In this document: one piece after another, positions 50,853 through 60,234 of the stretch | Position numbering within the stretch: the stretch's first letter is position 1 | Layout: every line of letters begins with the position of its first letter | DNA from: Williamsia sp. DF01-3 | GTDB taxonomy: Bacteria; Actinomycetota; Actinomycetes; Mycobacteriales; Mycobacteriaceae | DNA: 64,000 bases | Assembly (NCBI RefSeq): GCF_023051145.1 | Contig: NZ_JALKFS010000005.1 | Location: 2,683,733-2,747,732, forward strand | Direction of reading: 5' to 3' | Notes under the pieces: generated by a model | The model's database searches: none | The model's input: only the letters and a program-made list of their open reading frames with translations | What the model was told of the DNA's origin: nothing | Position numbers and translations under genes: made by a program

Positions 50853-51865
50853 CCACGCCGGGTGAGCAGGTCGAAGGGCTCCTGCGCGATGCCTGGCCGG
50901 CGATCGACCCAGACATGATCGGTCGGTCAGTCGAACGGTATCGTATTGTGGCGCAACGGCTTTTCGCCCTGCAGTCCGCCATCGAGGCGGTTAGCACAGA
51001 GGTCGCCGACGCAATGGACGGCCGGACAGGCAGCGCCCTGGCGGCGAAGGCGACCGCCCTCGCGAACCAAGCGGCCAGGGCAGCGCATCTGGTCGGCGCC
51101 GAATCAGACCTCGCAGCCCGGTTCTCCGACTTGGTGGTACTGACCCACGAGCGACTCACCGTGGCCGCGGCGATCGCGGATCGAGACCTGCACGCGGCCC
51201 AGGTGGTGGATGTGACGACGGGAGACATCACCGCGGCCATGGGCGCCGAACACGCCGCTGCCACCGTGCTGGCCGCCGTCGCCGGCGACTTCGAATCCGG
51301 TAGTCGCGAACTAGCTGACACCGCGTCGGCACACGCAGCCGAGCAGCCTGACAGCGAACACGGCCAAGCAACGGGCAACGCCGCCGGCGCACCGATGATC
51401 CCCGGCGCCATGATGGGGGCAGGCTCGGCAATGGCCGCGGCAGCCGGGAGGATGCGCGGCGGCGACCTGCCCTTCGCCACGGATGTCTCGGCCGCAGACC
51501 TCTCGATGTTGCAGACCCGGGCAGCGCATCTGTCTTCGATGCAGCCACCCGAGGTGGCGCCATGGATCCGATTCGCCGTGGGACTCGGGCAAGACCACGA
51601 CGGACGCCGCATCGTCGTAGTGGGTACCAGTGAACCCGGCGGGTACCTTCGGCCGGGGACGGTGCCCGAACCGAACGAGGTTGTCGTCGGTGACGGCAGG
51701 TCCCCTGAACTGGTGATTGTCGACTATCTCGCCGCCCGGGACCTCGTCCCGTTGGCGGTCTGCGCCACCACACCTCCCACTCCAGAGGTCCGGTCGCAGC
51801 TCGCAGAGGCCGGTGTCACCACTTCATCGGGTGACGAGGGCACCGGGCAGGGGGACGGACAATGA
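50846..51865 (+). CDS. Helical, Ala-rich protein with C-terminal domain seen in ESX-associated proteins (putative)
   Basis: 339-residue protein. Residues 1-170 are an Ala-rich helical region, followed by a low-complexity Gly/Met/Ala linker (about 175-215) and a compact C-terminal domain (about 245-330) with RRIVVVGTSEPGGYLRPG and VVVGDGRSPELVIVDYL. That layout is like ESX-associated proteins of Mycobacteriales. The C-terminal part also loosely recalls deaminase-fold toxin domains, but the HAE and CxxC catalytic motifs are absent. GTG start at 50846 inside the upstream stop; ATGA overlap downstream. Function unknown. Confidence 0.6.
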   Translation: MLTTPGEQVEGLLRDAWPAIDPDMIGRSVERYRIVAQRLFALQSAIEAVSTEVADAMDGRTGSALAAKATALANQAARAAHLVGAESDLAARFSDLVVLTHERLTVAAAIADRDLHAAQVVDVTTGDITAAMGAEHAAATVLAAVAGDFESGSRELADTASAHAAEQPDSEHGQATGNAAGAPMIPGAMMGAGSAMAAAAGRMRGGDLPFATDVSAADLSMLQTRAAHLSSMQPPEVAPWIRFAVGLGQDHDGRRIVVVGTSEPGGYLRPGTVPEPNEVVVGDGRSPELVIVDYLAARDLVPLAVCATTPPTPEVRSQLAEAGVTTSSGDEGTGQGDGQ

Positions 51866-52296
51866 ATGCTCACCGCATCGATGTCCTGGGGTCGGGGGTT
51901 GCCGGACTCGTGGATCGGGTGAACCCCCGGCACATCAGCCGAACCGGCCTACTCGCTGCGGTGATGGCCCTCGACGCTGCGTCGGTACGTACCGAGGGTC
52001 CGGTCACCGACGCGCTGAGCTGCTGGAGAAACGGCAGACCATTGAGCCCGGCACAGAAGCTGGCCATCGCATCCCTTCGAGGGCGGTTCGACGCGGCAGC
52101 TTTTGCAGCGTCTCATGCAGGCCGGTCAGCCGAGTACCGGACAGAGTTCGCACGAGCGCGAGCGCTGGCAGCAGTGGAGTTCGGAACCGCGGGCACGGGC
52201 CGGGAAGGGCTCCGCGAAGTCGTGTGTGAGGCGGCCGCAGCGATGGGGTCGACGTCTTTGGTCGCAAACCTCCTGCGCGACCACGTCGGCGACTAA
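51862..52296 (+). CDS. Hypothetical protein, last gene of the ESX-associated-like cassette
   Basis: 144-residue, Ala/Arg-rich, probably all-helical soluble protein with no motif I recognise. ATGA overlap with the upstream gene indicates translational coupling. It could be a chaperone or an immunity-type partner of its neighbour; both are inference from position. Confidence 0.6.
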   Translation: MNAHRIDVLGSGVAGLVDRVNPRHISRTGLLAAVMALDAASVRTEGPVTDALSCWRNGRPLSPAQKLAIASLRGRFDAAAFAASHAGRSAEYRTEFARARALAAVEFGTAGTGREGLREVVCEAAAAMGSTSLVANLLRDHVGD

Positions 52297-52299
52297 TCT
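52294..52299 (+). promoter_or_regulatory. -10 element TAATCT of a probably leaderless promoter
   Basis: TAATCT ends 6 nt before the ATG of the membrane protein at 52306. It overlaps the end of the previous gene, so the four-gene cassette and the membrane protein are probably separate units. Confidence 0.5.
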
Positions 52300-52305
52300 C
52301 AGCGG

Positions 52306-53283
52306 ATGGGCCATTGGTTCCAAGAATCGATCATCGACAACGGCCGGCTGCCGCTCTTCATGGCGTACATCGGCTTCATCCTCGGGTTTCTCGGAATCCG
52401 GATCAGCGTCCGACTGATCCGTGCCGAGGTCAGCTGGTGGTTCAGCAACGTCACCCCCGGTGGCATGCACATCCATCACGTTGTCTTCGGGACCGTGCTG
52501 ACGATGCTGTCGGGGCTCGGGCTGATAGCGCTCGCCATCAACGGGTCACAGACCACCCTGTCCATCTTTGCCGCGCTGTTCGGTGTCGGTGCCGCGCTGG
52601 TGCTCGACGAATTCGCGCTCATCTTCTATTTGCGGGATGTCTACTGGGCCGAAGAGGGCCGCGCGTCGATCGACGCTGTGTTCGTGGCGGTCGCGGTGAT
52701 GGGACTGGTTCTCCTCGGGTTCCACCCGCTCGACTGGGCGGGTGTCGACACTGCGGACGTGGTGTCGATCGTGGTGGCCGTCGTCTATTCGGCGTTTGTG
52801 CTCCTGCTGGCAGGGGTCGTGCTGCTCAAGGGCAAGATCTGGACGGGGTTGATCGGACTGTTCATCTTCCCGCTACTTCTGGTGGCGTCGATACGACTCG
52901 CACGCCCGACGTCGCCGTGGGCCCGTTGGCGTTACACAAAACGCCCGAAGAAGATGAACGCCGCCGTGAAACGTGAGCGGCGGGTGCGCAGGCCCCTGAT
53001 TCGCGCGAAAATCTTTCTTCAAGACCTCATGGCAGGCAAACCCGACGTTGCGCATGCGAAGTCCGGCGCCGAGGCAGAACTGGACGCCACCGTGCACGCA
53101 GCACCGGCCCCGGGCGAATCGGGGGAGCTGGTGCTCGCCGCCGCGATTTCGTCCGTCGGGGGTGGTTCTGGCACAATTGACCAGTTGCCGTTTGACGGTC
53201 AGACGCCGGGTTCGCCCGAGGCGGCTGATTCGTCGCGGAGACCACACGAATCGGAGCACGAACCGGTCGAGCCGCACACCTGA
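52306..53283 (+). CDS. Conserved integral membrane protein of unknown function
   Basis: 325-residue protein with about six membrane segments in the first 200 residues, the motif MHIHHVVFG near 57 and [20 protein letters not shown] near 105, then a basic Arg/Lys-rich stretch (about 205-245) and an acidic, disordered C-terminal tail. The His cluster and the conserved acidic loop suggest metal or lipid-headgroup handling, but no function is assigned. It lies directly before rplS. Confidence 0.75.
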   Translation: MGHWFQESIIDNGRLPLFMAYIGFILGFLGIRISVRLIRAEVSWWFSNVTPGGMHIHHVVFGTVLTMLSGLGLIALAINGSQTTLSIFAALFGVGAALVLDEFALIFYLRDVYWAEEGRASIDAVFVAVAVMGLVLLGFHPLDWAGVDTADVVSIVVAVVYSAFVLLLAGVVLLKGKIWTGLIGLFIFPLLLVASIRLARPTSPWARWRYTKRPKKMNAAVKRERRVRRPLIRAKIFLQDLMAGKPDVAHAKSGAEAELDATVHAAPAPGESGELVLAAAISSVGGGSGTIDQLPFDGQTPGSPEAADSSRRPHESEHEPVEPHT

Positions 53284-53348
53284 ATTGTCCAGGACGAAAG
53301 CCGCCAGGTTCCTCTACTCACGCCAACAGCAAGATTGGAACCGACATC

Positions 53349-53690
53349 ATGAACACTCTGGATTTCTTGGACAACAAATCCCTGCGCGACGACATCCCCG
53401 ACTTCCGCGCCGGAGACACCCTCAACGTCCACGTCAAGGTCATCGAGGGCTCCAAAGAACGTGTTCAGGTGTTCAAGGGCGTTGTGATCCGTCGTCAAGG
53501 CGGCGGCGTTCGTGAGACCTTCACCGTTCGCAAGGTGTCGTTCGGTGTCGGTGTGGAGCGCACCTTCCCCGTGCACAGCCCGAACATTGCCAAGGTCGAG
53601 GTCGTCACCCGTGGTGATGTCCGCCGGGCGAAGCTGTACTACCTGCGTGACCTGCGCGGCAAGGCAGCCAAGATCAAAGAAAAGCGCTGA
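53349..53690 (+). CDS. rplS: 50S ribosomal protein L19
   Basis: 113-residue protein at the subunit interface. Contains [41 protein letters not shown]-type sequence and the C-terminal [20 protein letters not shown], diagnostic of L19. The ATG at 53349 begins the family homology. Confidence 0.97.
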   Translation: MNTLDFLDNKSLRDDIPDFRAGDTLNVHVKVIEGSKERVQVFKGVVIRRQGGGVRETFTVRKVSFGVGVERTFPVHSPNIAKVEVVTRGDVRRAKLYYLRDLRGKAAKIKEKR

Positions 53691-53695
53691 CCTAC

Positions 53696-53701
53696 TAGGC
53701 T
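53696..53701 (+). promoter_or_regulatory. -10 element TAGGCT of a probably leaderless lepB promoter
   Basis: TAGGCT ends 6 nt before the lepB GTG at 53708, in the 17-bp gap after rplS. Confidence 0.55.
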
Positions 53702-53707
53702 TGCGGC

Positions 53708-54592
53708 GTGGTAAACACCCCCCGCAATCCTGAGGGTTCAGACCCCTACAGCGACGAGCCGTACGACAGTCGGCCTGCAGACCCGGACCGTGCGGCCGAC
53801 CCCGATCGGCAAGCACGTCCGTGGCGCCGGATAGACGGCACCGCCGATGTCGCACCGAAGAAGAAGGCGTCTCTGCTACGCGAGACCGCCATCATCTTGA
53901 TCTGTGTGCTCGCGCTGACATGGGTTCTCCAGACGTTCATCGGGCGGCAGTACGTGATCCCGTCCGAATCGATGGAGAACACGCTGCACGGCTGCACCGG
54001 TTGCACCAATGACCGGATCGTCATCGACAAGTTGGTGTATCGGTGGAGCGACCCCAAGGCCGGCGACGTCGTGGTGTTCAAAGCACCCACGTCATCGTGG
54101 GATCAGGGCTGGAAGTCGCCGCGGTCGTCCAACACGGTCATCCGCGGCGCCCAGAACGCCATGTCGTGGTTCGGGTTCGCCCCGCCGGATGAGAACAATC
54201 TCGTCAAGCGGATCATCGCCACAGGCGGTCAGCGGGTGGAGTGCCGCAACGCAGATCGCACCGGAGTCAAGGTGAACGGCCAGCCCCTCGATGAGCCGTA
54301 CATCGACCTGAAACTGCAAGAAGAGAACGCTCAGATGCGTCCCGGCGATCTCAAAGACGATACCGGCCAGCTCAATTCGTGCTTCGGCGCAGACTTCGGC
54401 CCGATCGACGTTCCCGAGGGGTTCGTCTGGGTGATGGGCGACAACCGCGGTAATTCGGCCGACTCCCGGTACCACCAGGACGACGAATTGCGTGGCATGG
54501 TGCCCGTCGACGACATACGCGGCAAAGTCCGCTACATCATCTACCCGTTCTCGCGTATCGGCGGTGTCGACTCCGTCGACCCCCAGAAGTAG
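53708..54592 (+). CDS. lepB: Signal peptidase I
   Basis: Membrane serine peptidase that removes Sec signal peptides. The 294-residue protein has a disordered acidic N-terminus, one membrane helix (about 58-78), the catalytic Ser88 in [10 protein letters not shown], the general-base Lys167 in [11 protein letters not shown], and the [13 protein letters not shown] box near 243. Cysteines near 96-99 (GCTGC) sit just after the catalytic serine. GTG start after TAGGCT. Confidence 0.95.
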   Translation: MVNTPRNPEGSDPYSDEPYDSRPADPDRAADPDRQARPWRRIDGTADVAPKKKASLLRETAIILICVLALTWVLQTFIGRQYVIPSESMENTLHGCTGCTNDRIVIDKLVYRWSDPKAGDVVVFKAPTSSWDQGWKSPRSSNTVIRGAQNAMSWFGFAPPDENNLVKRIIATGGQRVECRNADRTGVKVNGQPLDEPYIDLKLQEENAQMRPGDLKDDTGQLNSCFGADFGPIDVPEGFVWVMGDNRGNSADSRYHQDDELRGMVPVDDIRGKVRYIIYPFSRIGGVDSVDPQK

Positions 54593-54599
54593 GCAACCG

Positions 54600-55274
54600 G
54601 TGGCGACCACCTGGCCACCTCGTGTGGTGATACGGCGAGCCGCCGGCTTGCGCACCCTGGAAGCAGCGCTGTACCGCAGCGGGCTCGGGCCCGTCGCCGG
54701 CGTGGACGAGGCAGGGCGTGGAGCGTGTGCCGGTCCACTGGTGGTCGCTGCGTGCATCCTCAAGCCGACGCAACTGATCTCGCTCGCCGATCTCGATGAC
54801 TCGAAGAAGCTGACGGCGAAGACTCGCGACAAGTTGTACAAGTCCGTGACCCGGCACGCTGTTGCCTGGAGCGCGGTGGTCATCGAGGCAGACGAAGTCG
54901 ACCGGCTGGGTATCCATGTCGTCAACATCGAGGGGATGCGGCGAGCCGTCGCCGGACTCGGTGTCCAACCGGGCTATGTGCTGTCGGATGGTTTCCGGGT
55001 TCCAGGGCTCACCGCGCCCTCCCTGCCGGTGATCGGAGGCGACGGCGCAGCAGCGTGTATCGCCGCCGCCAGCATCATCGCGAAGGTCACCAGGGACAGG
55101 ATCATGGTCGACATGGACACGTCGCTGCCCGGATATGGGTTCGCCGTCCACAAGGGCTACAGCACCGAGATGCACATGCAGTGTCTCGACGAGCTCGGCC
55201 CGTCCCCGCAACACAGGATGTCGTATCGCAATGTGCGGCTACGGGTGCGCGTGGGCGAGACCGCAGGACGTTAG
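54600..55274 (+). CDS. rnhB: Ribonuclease HII
   Basis: Cuts RNA in RNA-DNA hybrids and at single ribonucleotides in DNA. The 224-residue protein has [13 protein letters not shown] with acidic residues D36 and E37, [10 protein letters not shown], and SIIAKVTRD plus [15 protein letters not shown] at 54600 is chosen; the frame stays open back into lepB. The lepB-rnhB-DUF2469 order is conserved in mycobacteria. Confidence 0.94.
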   Translation: MATTWPPRVVIRRAAGLRTLEAALYRSGLGPVAGVDEAGRGACAGPLVVAACILKPTQLISLADLDDSKKLTAKTRDKLYKSVTRHAVAWSAVVIEADEVDRLGIHVVNIEGMRRAVAGLGVQPGYVLSDGFRVPGLTAPSLPVIGGDGAAACIAAASIIAKVTRDRIMVDMDTSLPGYGFAVHKGYSTEMHMQCLDELGPSPQHRMSYRNVRLRVRVGETAGR

Positions 55275-55277
55275 GCT
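55272..55277 (+). promoter_or_regulatory. -10 element TAGGCT of a probably leaderless promoter of the DUF2469 gene
   Basis: TAGGCT ends 6 nt before the ATG at 55284 and overlaps the rnhB stop. Confidence 0.55.
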
Positions 55278-55283
55278 GAGGGA

Positions 55284-55607
55284 ATGAGCGCCGAAGATCT
55301 CGAGAAGTACGAAACCGAGATGGAACTGTCCCTGTACCGCGAGTACAAGGACATCGTCGGTCAATTCACCTACGTGGTCGAGACAGAACGTCGGTTCTAT
55401 CTGGCCAACGCGGTCGAGATGGTGCCCCGAAATGCGGACGGCGAGGTCTACTTCGAGGTCCGGATGAGTGACGCCTGGGTCTGGGACATGTACCGCCCCG
55501 CTCGGTTCGTGAAACAGGTACGGGTGATCACGTTCAAGGACGTCAACATCGAGGAACTGGAAAAACAGGATCTGCGTCTGCCCGAGGACGGTGTGCTCGG
55601 CGACTAG
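55284..55607 (+). CDS. DUF2469 family protein
   Basis: 107-residue soluble protein typical of actinobacteria, function unknown. It opens SAEDLEKYETEMELSLYREY and has FTYVVETERRFYLAN and DAWVWDMYRPARFV, which mark the family (Rv2901c in M. tuberculosis). It marks the left border of the accessory lipid locus: its stop overlaps the stop of the convergent MFS gene by 4 nt. Confidence 0.9.
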   Translation: MSAEDLEKYETEMELSLYREYKDIVGQFTYVVETERRFYLANAVEMVPRNADGEVYFEVRMSDAWVWDMYRPARFVKQVRVITFKDVNIEELEKQDLRLPEDGVLGD

Positions 55608-57310
55608 CGGGGTACGGCTCCGGTTCGTCGCAGCAAGAGGCTGATCATCGCGAGGGCAAGAGCCGTTGCCGCGATCGCCCACAAGATGATCGACAGTGCA
55701 GCGAGAAATGAATGCGCGGCGGCTTCCCGGGCGGCGGTCTTGAGTTCCGGTGCGGCAGCAGCGGCCACCGTTGCTCGCACATCACCCGGTGTCGCCGGCT
55801 TCTGAGCGTCGGTTGCACCACACCCCGGCGGGGTCTGTTCCGGATGTGCCGACGACAGCTGCAGATTCGCGCACCGAGAGAACTCATCGACGACCACTGG
55901 CCGGAACGGGGGCGCCACCGAGGTGGTCTCCAAGCCCCGCGACAGCGAGGAGGCGGCCTGATCCACCGCCGACGGCGACTGTGCAGCAACCTGATTGAAG
56001 AACGCGATGCTGATCACGGCGAGCCCGATGGAGCACCCGATCTGCTGGATGGTGGGAATGGAACCGGATGCCGAGCCCACATTGGATTCGGTGGTTCCGG
56101 ACAAGATGGTCGCCTGCAGTGGCGCGACGAACAAGCCGGTGCCCACGCCGCCGATCAGCAGTGGCGTCACGAGCACCGCGATGTCCAGTGAGCCACCGGC
56201 AGGATCGATGATCATGGCGGTCCAGCCGAGACACACTGCGAACGCGACCATTCCCAGCGCCAGGGTCCGGGCGCCGATGCGACCGACCAAGATGGGCGAG
56301 ATCAACGAACCCATGGCGGCACCGACCGCAAAAGGGAACGTCAATACGCCTGTTCGAAGCGCCGAGTAGCCGAGACCGAATTGGGCTGCGATGGACACGG
56401 TGAAAAAGAACGCGGCGAAGACGCTGAAGAACGCCAGCGACAACACGGCGCCGACCGTGAAGTTCCGGTTGTGGAACAGATCGAGTCTCAGCAGGGGGCT
56501 GCCGCCGCGGCGCTGGAGTCGACGCTCGTAGAACACGAATGCAGTCAAGAGCACGATCGAGACGACAAGCATCACGAGAAGCCATATCGGCCAGTCTTTC
56601 TCGCGCCCGAGCGCCAAGGGATAGATGAGCAGGAAGAGTCCCGCGCTCGAGAGCACCATCCCCGCCACGTCCAACGGCTCCCGTTCGCCGGGTTTGACAT
56701 CCGGCAGATAGCGAAAGGCGAGGATGCAGGCGATCATTCCGAGCGGGAGGTTGACGAGGAAGATCGTCCGCCAGCCCAGGTCGAAGATGTCGGCGGCGAT
56801 GAGACCGCCCCCGAGCATGGGGCCCAGCATCGCTGCCACCCCCGCGGTGGCGCCGTACATCCCGAACACCACGCCGTGTTTGACCCGTGGGAACAACACG
56901 GAGATGATCGCGATCGTCTGCGCCGACGCCGCCGCGGCGCTGACGCCTTGTGCGCCGCGCAGCGCAATCAACTCGGTTGCCCCGGTGGCGGTTCCGCACA
57001 ACACTGACGTCACGGTGAACCCGGCGAGAGCAATCAGGAACACCCGGCGCCTGCCGAACATCTCACCCAGACGCGAGCTCGTCATCAGCGTGCAGGCGAA
57101 CGCAAGCGTGTACACCGTGGCGACCAGGAGTTGCGCCGAATAGGACGCGTCCAGGTCGGTGGCCAGACTCGGTAGTGCGATGTTGACGATGGTGGTGTCC
57201 ACCATCTGCATGAACACCGCGATCAGGCAGGCGGCAAATGCCAGCCAGGCCCGCCGCGGGGCGATCTCGGCCTGTTGTGGCTGTACCGCAACAGATTCCG
57301 GTAGAGACAC
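55604..57310 (-). CDS. DHA2-family MFS exporter, copy 1 (partner of PapA copy 1)
   Basis: 568-residue inner-membrane transporter with 14 predicted helices. Characteristic segments are MQMVDTTIVNIALPSL in helix 1, RLGEMFGRRRV (motif A), and GATAGVAAMLGPMLGG (antiporter motif C). A periplasmic loop near 440-510 contains three cysteines. Two bp separate it from the acyltransferase stop, so the two are one operon. Export of an acylated lipid is inferred from the pairing; a drug-efflux role is the alternative. Confidence 0.85.
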   Translation of the reverse strand: MSLPESVAVQPQQAEIAPRRAWLAFAACLIAVFMQMVDTTIVNIALPSLATDLDASYSAQLLVATVYTLAFACTLMTSSRLGEMFGRRRVFLIALAGFTVTSVLCGTATGATELIALRGAQGVSAAAASAQTIAIISVLFPRVKHGVVFGMYGATAGVAAMLGPMLGGGLIAADIFDLGWRTIFLVNLPLGMIACILAFRYLPDVKPGEREPLDVAGMVLSSAGLFLLIYPLALGREKDWPIWLLVMLVVSIVLLTAFVFYERRLQRRGGSPLLRLDLFHNRNFTVGAVLSLAFFSVFAAFFFTVSIAAQFGLGYSALRTGVLTFPFAVGAAMGSLISPILVGRIGARTLALGMVAFAVCLGWTAMIIDPAGGSLDIAVLVTPLLIGGVGTGLFVAPLQATILSGTTESNVGSASGSIPTIQQIGCSIGLAVISIAFFNQVAAQSPSAVDQAASSLSRGLETTSVAPPFRPVVVDEFSRCANLQLSSAHPEQTPPGCGATDAQKPATPGDVRATVAAAAAPELKTAAREAAAHSFLAALSIILWAIAATALALAMISLLLRRTGAVPR

Positions 57311-57312
57311 TG

Positions 57313-58737
57313 CTATGTCGCCAGGGCCGCCACCGACGGGCTGTAGTCGCCGTGCGCAGCAATGGTGGTGAAGATCTCCGACAGCCGGTCGACGTACAAC
57401 TTGATGGAAGCGTGTGCCTCATCGGTGTCCGGGAAGAGCAGGCTGACCGTGGTCGCGTCGTTGAAGCGGTTGATCCAGAGGAAGACTTCTTCAGAGCTTC
57501 CCCGGTTACCGAACAGCCCGGTGTTGATGGCGTCGAACAGATCGACGCCCGGTAGCTTCCGGACGTCGATGTACGACACCATCGGCACCGACCACCCAGG
57601 GTCGACATTGACCCCGTGGTCTGGTCCGGCAAGTTGCAGCACACGGTGGAACGAGACGTCGGTGAGCTCTTTGCCCGAGTCGTACGAGGCTTGAGCGGCT
57701 CCGACGATGGACGTGAAGGTCGAGGATTCGTCCACGGTGACCGGCACGGGGATGAGACTGGTGAACCAGCCGATCGAGCTGAATTCGGCGGGGGTGGAGC
57801 GAGTGCTCTTGGGGGTCAGGCCGAAGTAGTTCGACGCTCCGGTGAACTCATAACTGGCCAGTGCAGCAACCGCGAGCACCCCAGGGGTGAATGCGGCGCC
57901 GTGGTCACGGCACACCGTCGCGAACTTCTCGGCGTCGGCTTCGCTGAACAACGTCGTAGACAGGTGGGCGGTGCGCGCATAGCCGGCACTGGCGACGCCC
58001 AGGTCGAGAGGGAAGGTAGGGAGCCGACCCGCGTTCGAGTGAACCAGATCGATCCAGCGCTGGACGTGAGGCGATTCCAACGTCAACGAGGCAGAGCCCG
58101 CGCGTTCTCTGGCGCAGTATTCGACATAACTGCCGACGTCGGCCAGACCGCTCGGTGTTCCCTGGCTCTCACTCGAATACAGCTGCAGGAGTTCGACAAC
58201 GGTGAGTGCGGACGAGATGCCGTCGGTCACCAAGTGGTCGAACGCCGCGTACAAAGTGAAACCGGTCTCGTGTTCGATGGTGCCGAATGTGAAGCAATCC
58301 CAGTTGAACGGTCCGGGAGTTTCGGTCTCGACGTGCGCGCGAATTGCGTCGGGGGAGTCGAACTCGCCGTGTGGGGTCGGTCGGAAGTCGACGACGCTGG
58401 GGTCCACCACATGCCGAACGATCGATCCGTCGGTTTCGCATGAGAACCAGCTGTGGAAGGTGTCGTGTCGCCGGAGGAACGTGTTGATTGTCCGGGTCAT
58501 GGCATCGACGTCGAGCGGAGTCTGAAAGTCAAACGCCACCAGGCACAATCGGGAGAACCGGAAGCCGACGGTTTCGTTCCGGGCGGCGGTCAGGAGATAC
58601 TCTTCCTGCTGATGTGAGGCCGGGGTGGGGTGCACCGGAGCGCCCTTCGCCTCATCCAGCGAGGCAGGGGACGCAACCCAGCTCGTGAGCCGGCCCGTGG
58701 CTGGTTCCCACTCGTTGATCAGACCGAAATTGACCAT
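57313..58737 (-). CDS. PapA-type (condensation-domain) acyltransferase, copy 1
   Basis: 474-residue protein of the PapA/condensation superfamily, which in mycobacteria transfers acyl groups to trehalose or to diols. The catalytic motif HxxxDG is intact: H168 to D172, G173 in DHLVTDGIS. Other shared segments are TPGPFNWDCFTFGTIEHE, FGLTPKSTRSTPAEFSSIGWF and GWSVPMVS. ATG at 58737 with AGGAG 7 nt upstream; an open frame continues to 58884 without support. No polyketide synthase is nearby, so the acyl donor must come from elsewhere. Substrate unknown. Confidence 0.83.
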   Translation of the reverse strand: MVNFGLINEWEPATGRLTSWVASPASLDEAKGAPVHPTPASHQQEEYLLTAARNETVGFRFSRLCLVAFDFQTPLDVDAMTRTINTFLRRHDTFHSWFSCETDGSIVRHVVDPSVVDFRPTPHGEFDSPDAIRAHVETETPGPFNWDCFTFGTIEHETGFTLYAAFDHLVTDGISSALTVVELLQLYSSESQGTPSGLADVGSYVEYCARERAGSASLTLESPHVQRWIDLVHSNAGRLPTFPLDLGVASAGYARTAHLSTTLFSEADAEKFATVCRDHGAAFTPGVLAVAALASYEFTGASNYFGLTPKSTRSTPAEFSSIGWFTSLIPVPVTVDESSTFTSIVGAAQASYDSGKELTDVSFHRVLQLAGPDHGVNVDPGWSVPMVSYIDVRKLPGVDLFDAINTGLFGNRGSSEEVFLWINRFNDATTVSLLFPDTDEAHASIKLYVDRLSEIFTTIAAHGDYSPSVAALAT

Positions 58738-59163
58738 GTTCAGCTCCTGTCGAAGTAGCGCAAAAGCGCACTGGTGGCCGGGGCGAATGGTGAAACGCTG
58801 CACTGACTGCGAGCAGGCGGCTTTCTGTGTAAGGCAATTCGCAACACAAAATGCCAAATGCATTTCAAGTAATTTGTTCGACATCCGCGCTGCGACGTCT
58901 CAATGACGCCTCGGCCCGACCCTTTGTCGCGTTGTCGTGTACCCGTGAAACTACAGCGAAGATTAGCGGATGACAACAGCTGTTGAGAAATAAAGATCTA
59001 ACACAACAAAAAATCTTCCTTAAGATCTAGGCGGGTTGTACCGTCTGCGTCCCGTGGCACAGTTGCGCCGTGGTTGGATGTGCGAAAGTCGTGGCGGCGC
59101 CATGGGTTCTGACGTGCCCACCTGTCGGGTGAACCCTCTGGTGCCGCACCAGAGAGGATTGTC
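58738..59163. promoter_or_regulatory. AT-rich divergent promoter region between papA copy 1 and the mycolyl esterase
   Basis: 426 bp without a gene and clearly lower in GC than the surroundings, especially 58930-59030. It must carry both divergent promoters. AAATGCATTT, a perfect 10-bp palindrome, lies at 58856-58865; AATGCATTT recurs upstream of the second papA (63689-63697). Two AGATCT sites flank an A-rich stretch near 58995-59028. No clear sigma-70 box could be fixed. Confidence 0.5.
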
Positions 59164-60234
59164 GTGAAGTGGCGCTTCGGTGGTACACCTCGTCTCACAC
59201 ATCTAAATGTAGAAACCATTGTTGTCACATTGGTGTCGGCCGTATTGGTCCTGACAGTATTCGGCTCGGGATCGGCAATTGCCGAACCTGACGGGCAACC
59301 AATTGTCGGCGACACGACTTCGGCCGACGGTTCTCGTGTGGTGAACACCGTCGAACAGGTCGACGGGGTCGTGGATGTGACCGTGAGGTCGGCCGCGATG
59401 GAGGCGGACCTGATGGTCAAGGTGCTGCCGGCGCAGGACCGGTCGACTCCTGCGCCCACGATGTACCTGCTTAACGGAGCAGCTGGTGGCGACGGTGGAA
59501 GCAGCTGGTTCGACCAGACCGACATCACATCGTTCTTCAAGGGCCGCAACGTGAATGTGGTGGTACCGATGGGTGGGGCGGCGAGTTACTTCGCGGACTG
59601 GCGCAATGACGACCCGAAACTCGGTCGCCAGAAGTGGGCCACCTATCTGACCGAGGAGCTACCACCGCTGATGGATGCGCTCCTGAACGGCAACGGGCGC
59701 AACGCGATCGCGGGTATCTCGATGGCCGGGACCTCAGTGTTCCAGCTGGCCCTGAAGTCCCCTGATCTGTACCGCGCCGTCGGCTCGTACAGCGGTTGCG
59801 CAATGACCAGCGACCCCGAAGGCCAGGCCTACGTCCGACTGACCGTCGAGATCCGTGGCGGTGGGAACACGGTGAACATGTGGGGACCACCGGCCGATCC
59901 CGAATGGGTTCGCAACGACCCATATGTGAACGCCGAGAAGTTGCGCGGCAAAGCCATCTACATTTCGAACGGTACGGGTCTGCCCGGCCAGTACGACGTG
60001 ATCGACGGACCCGGCATCAACGGGAACGGATCCAAGCTCGCCGAGCAGATCGCGGTCGGTGCGGTCATCGAGACGGCTACCAACCGCTGCACACTCAAAA
60101 TGCGTGACCGACTGCAGCAGTTGGGGATTCCCGCCACAGTCGATCTGAGATCAACAGGCACCCACAGCTGGGGTTACTGGCAGGACGATCTTCACAAGTC
60201 CTGGCCGATGATCAACGCGGCCCTGACCCGGTAG
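59164..60234 (+). CDS. Antigen 85-like mycolyltransferase / secreted esterase
   Basis: 356-residue exported alpha/beta hydrolase. Signal peptide about 1-40 (hydrophobic core VETIVVTLVSAVLVLTVFG, then an SAIAEP cleavage region). Mature enzyme shows MYLLNGAAGGDGGSSW, VVVPMGGAASYFADW, the nucleophile elbow GISMAG with Ser186, and the catalytic His334 in GTHSWGYWQDDL. This matches the Ag85/corynomycolyl transferase family that moves mycolates between trehalose molecules and onto arabinogalactan. Start is a GTG. Its end overlaps the convergent MFS gene by 23 bp. Confidence 0.87.
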   Translation: MKWRFGGTPRLTHLNVETIVVTLVSAVLVLTVFGSGSAIAEPDGQPIVGDTTSADGSRVVNTVEQVDGVVDVTVRSAAMEADLMVKVLPAQDRSTPAPTMYLLNGAAGGDGGSSWFDQTDITSFFKGRNVNVVVPMGGAASYFADWRNDDPKLGRQKWATYLTEELPPLMDALLNGNGRNAIAGISMAGTSVFQLALKSPDLYRAVGSYSGCAMTSDPEGQAYVRLTVEIRGGGNTVNMWGPPADPEWVRNDPYVNAEKLRGKAIYISNGTGLPGQYDVIDGPGINGNGSKLAEQIAVGAVIETATNRCTLKMRDRLQQLGIPATVDLRSTGTHSWGYWQDDLHKSWPMINAALTR

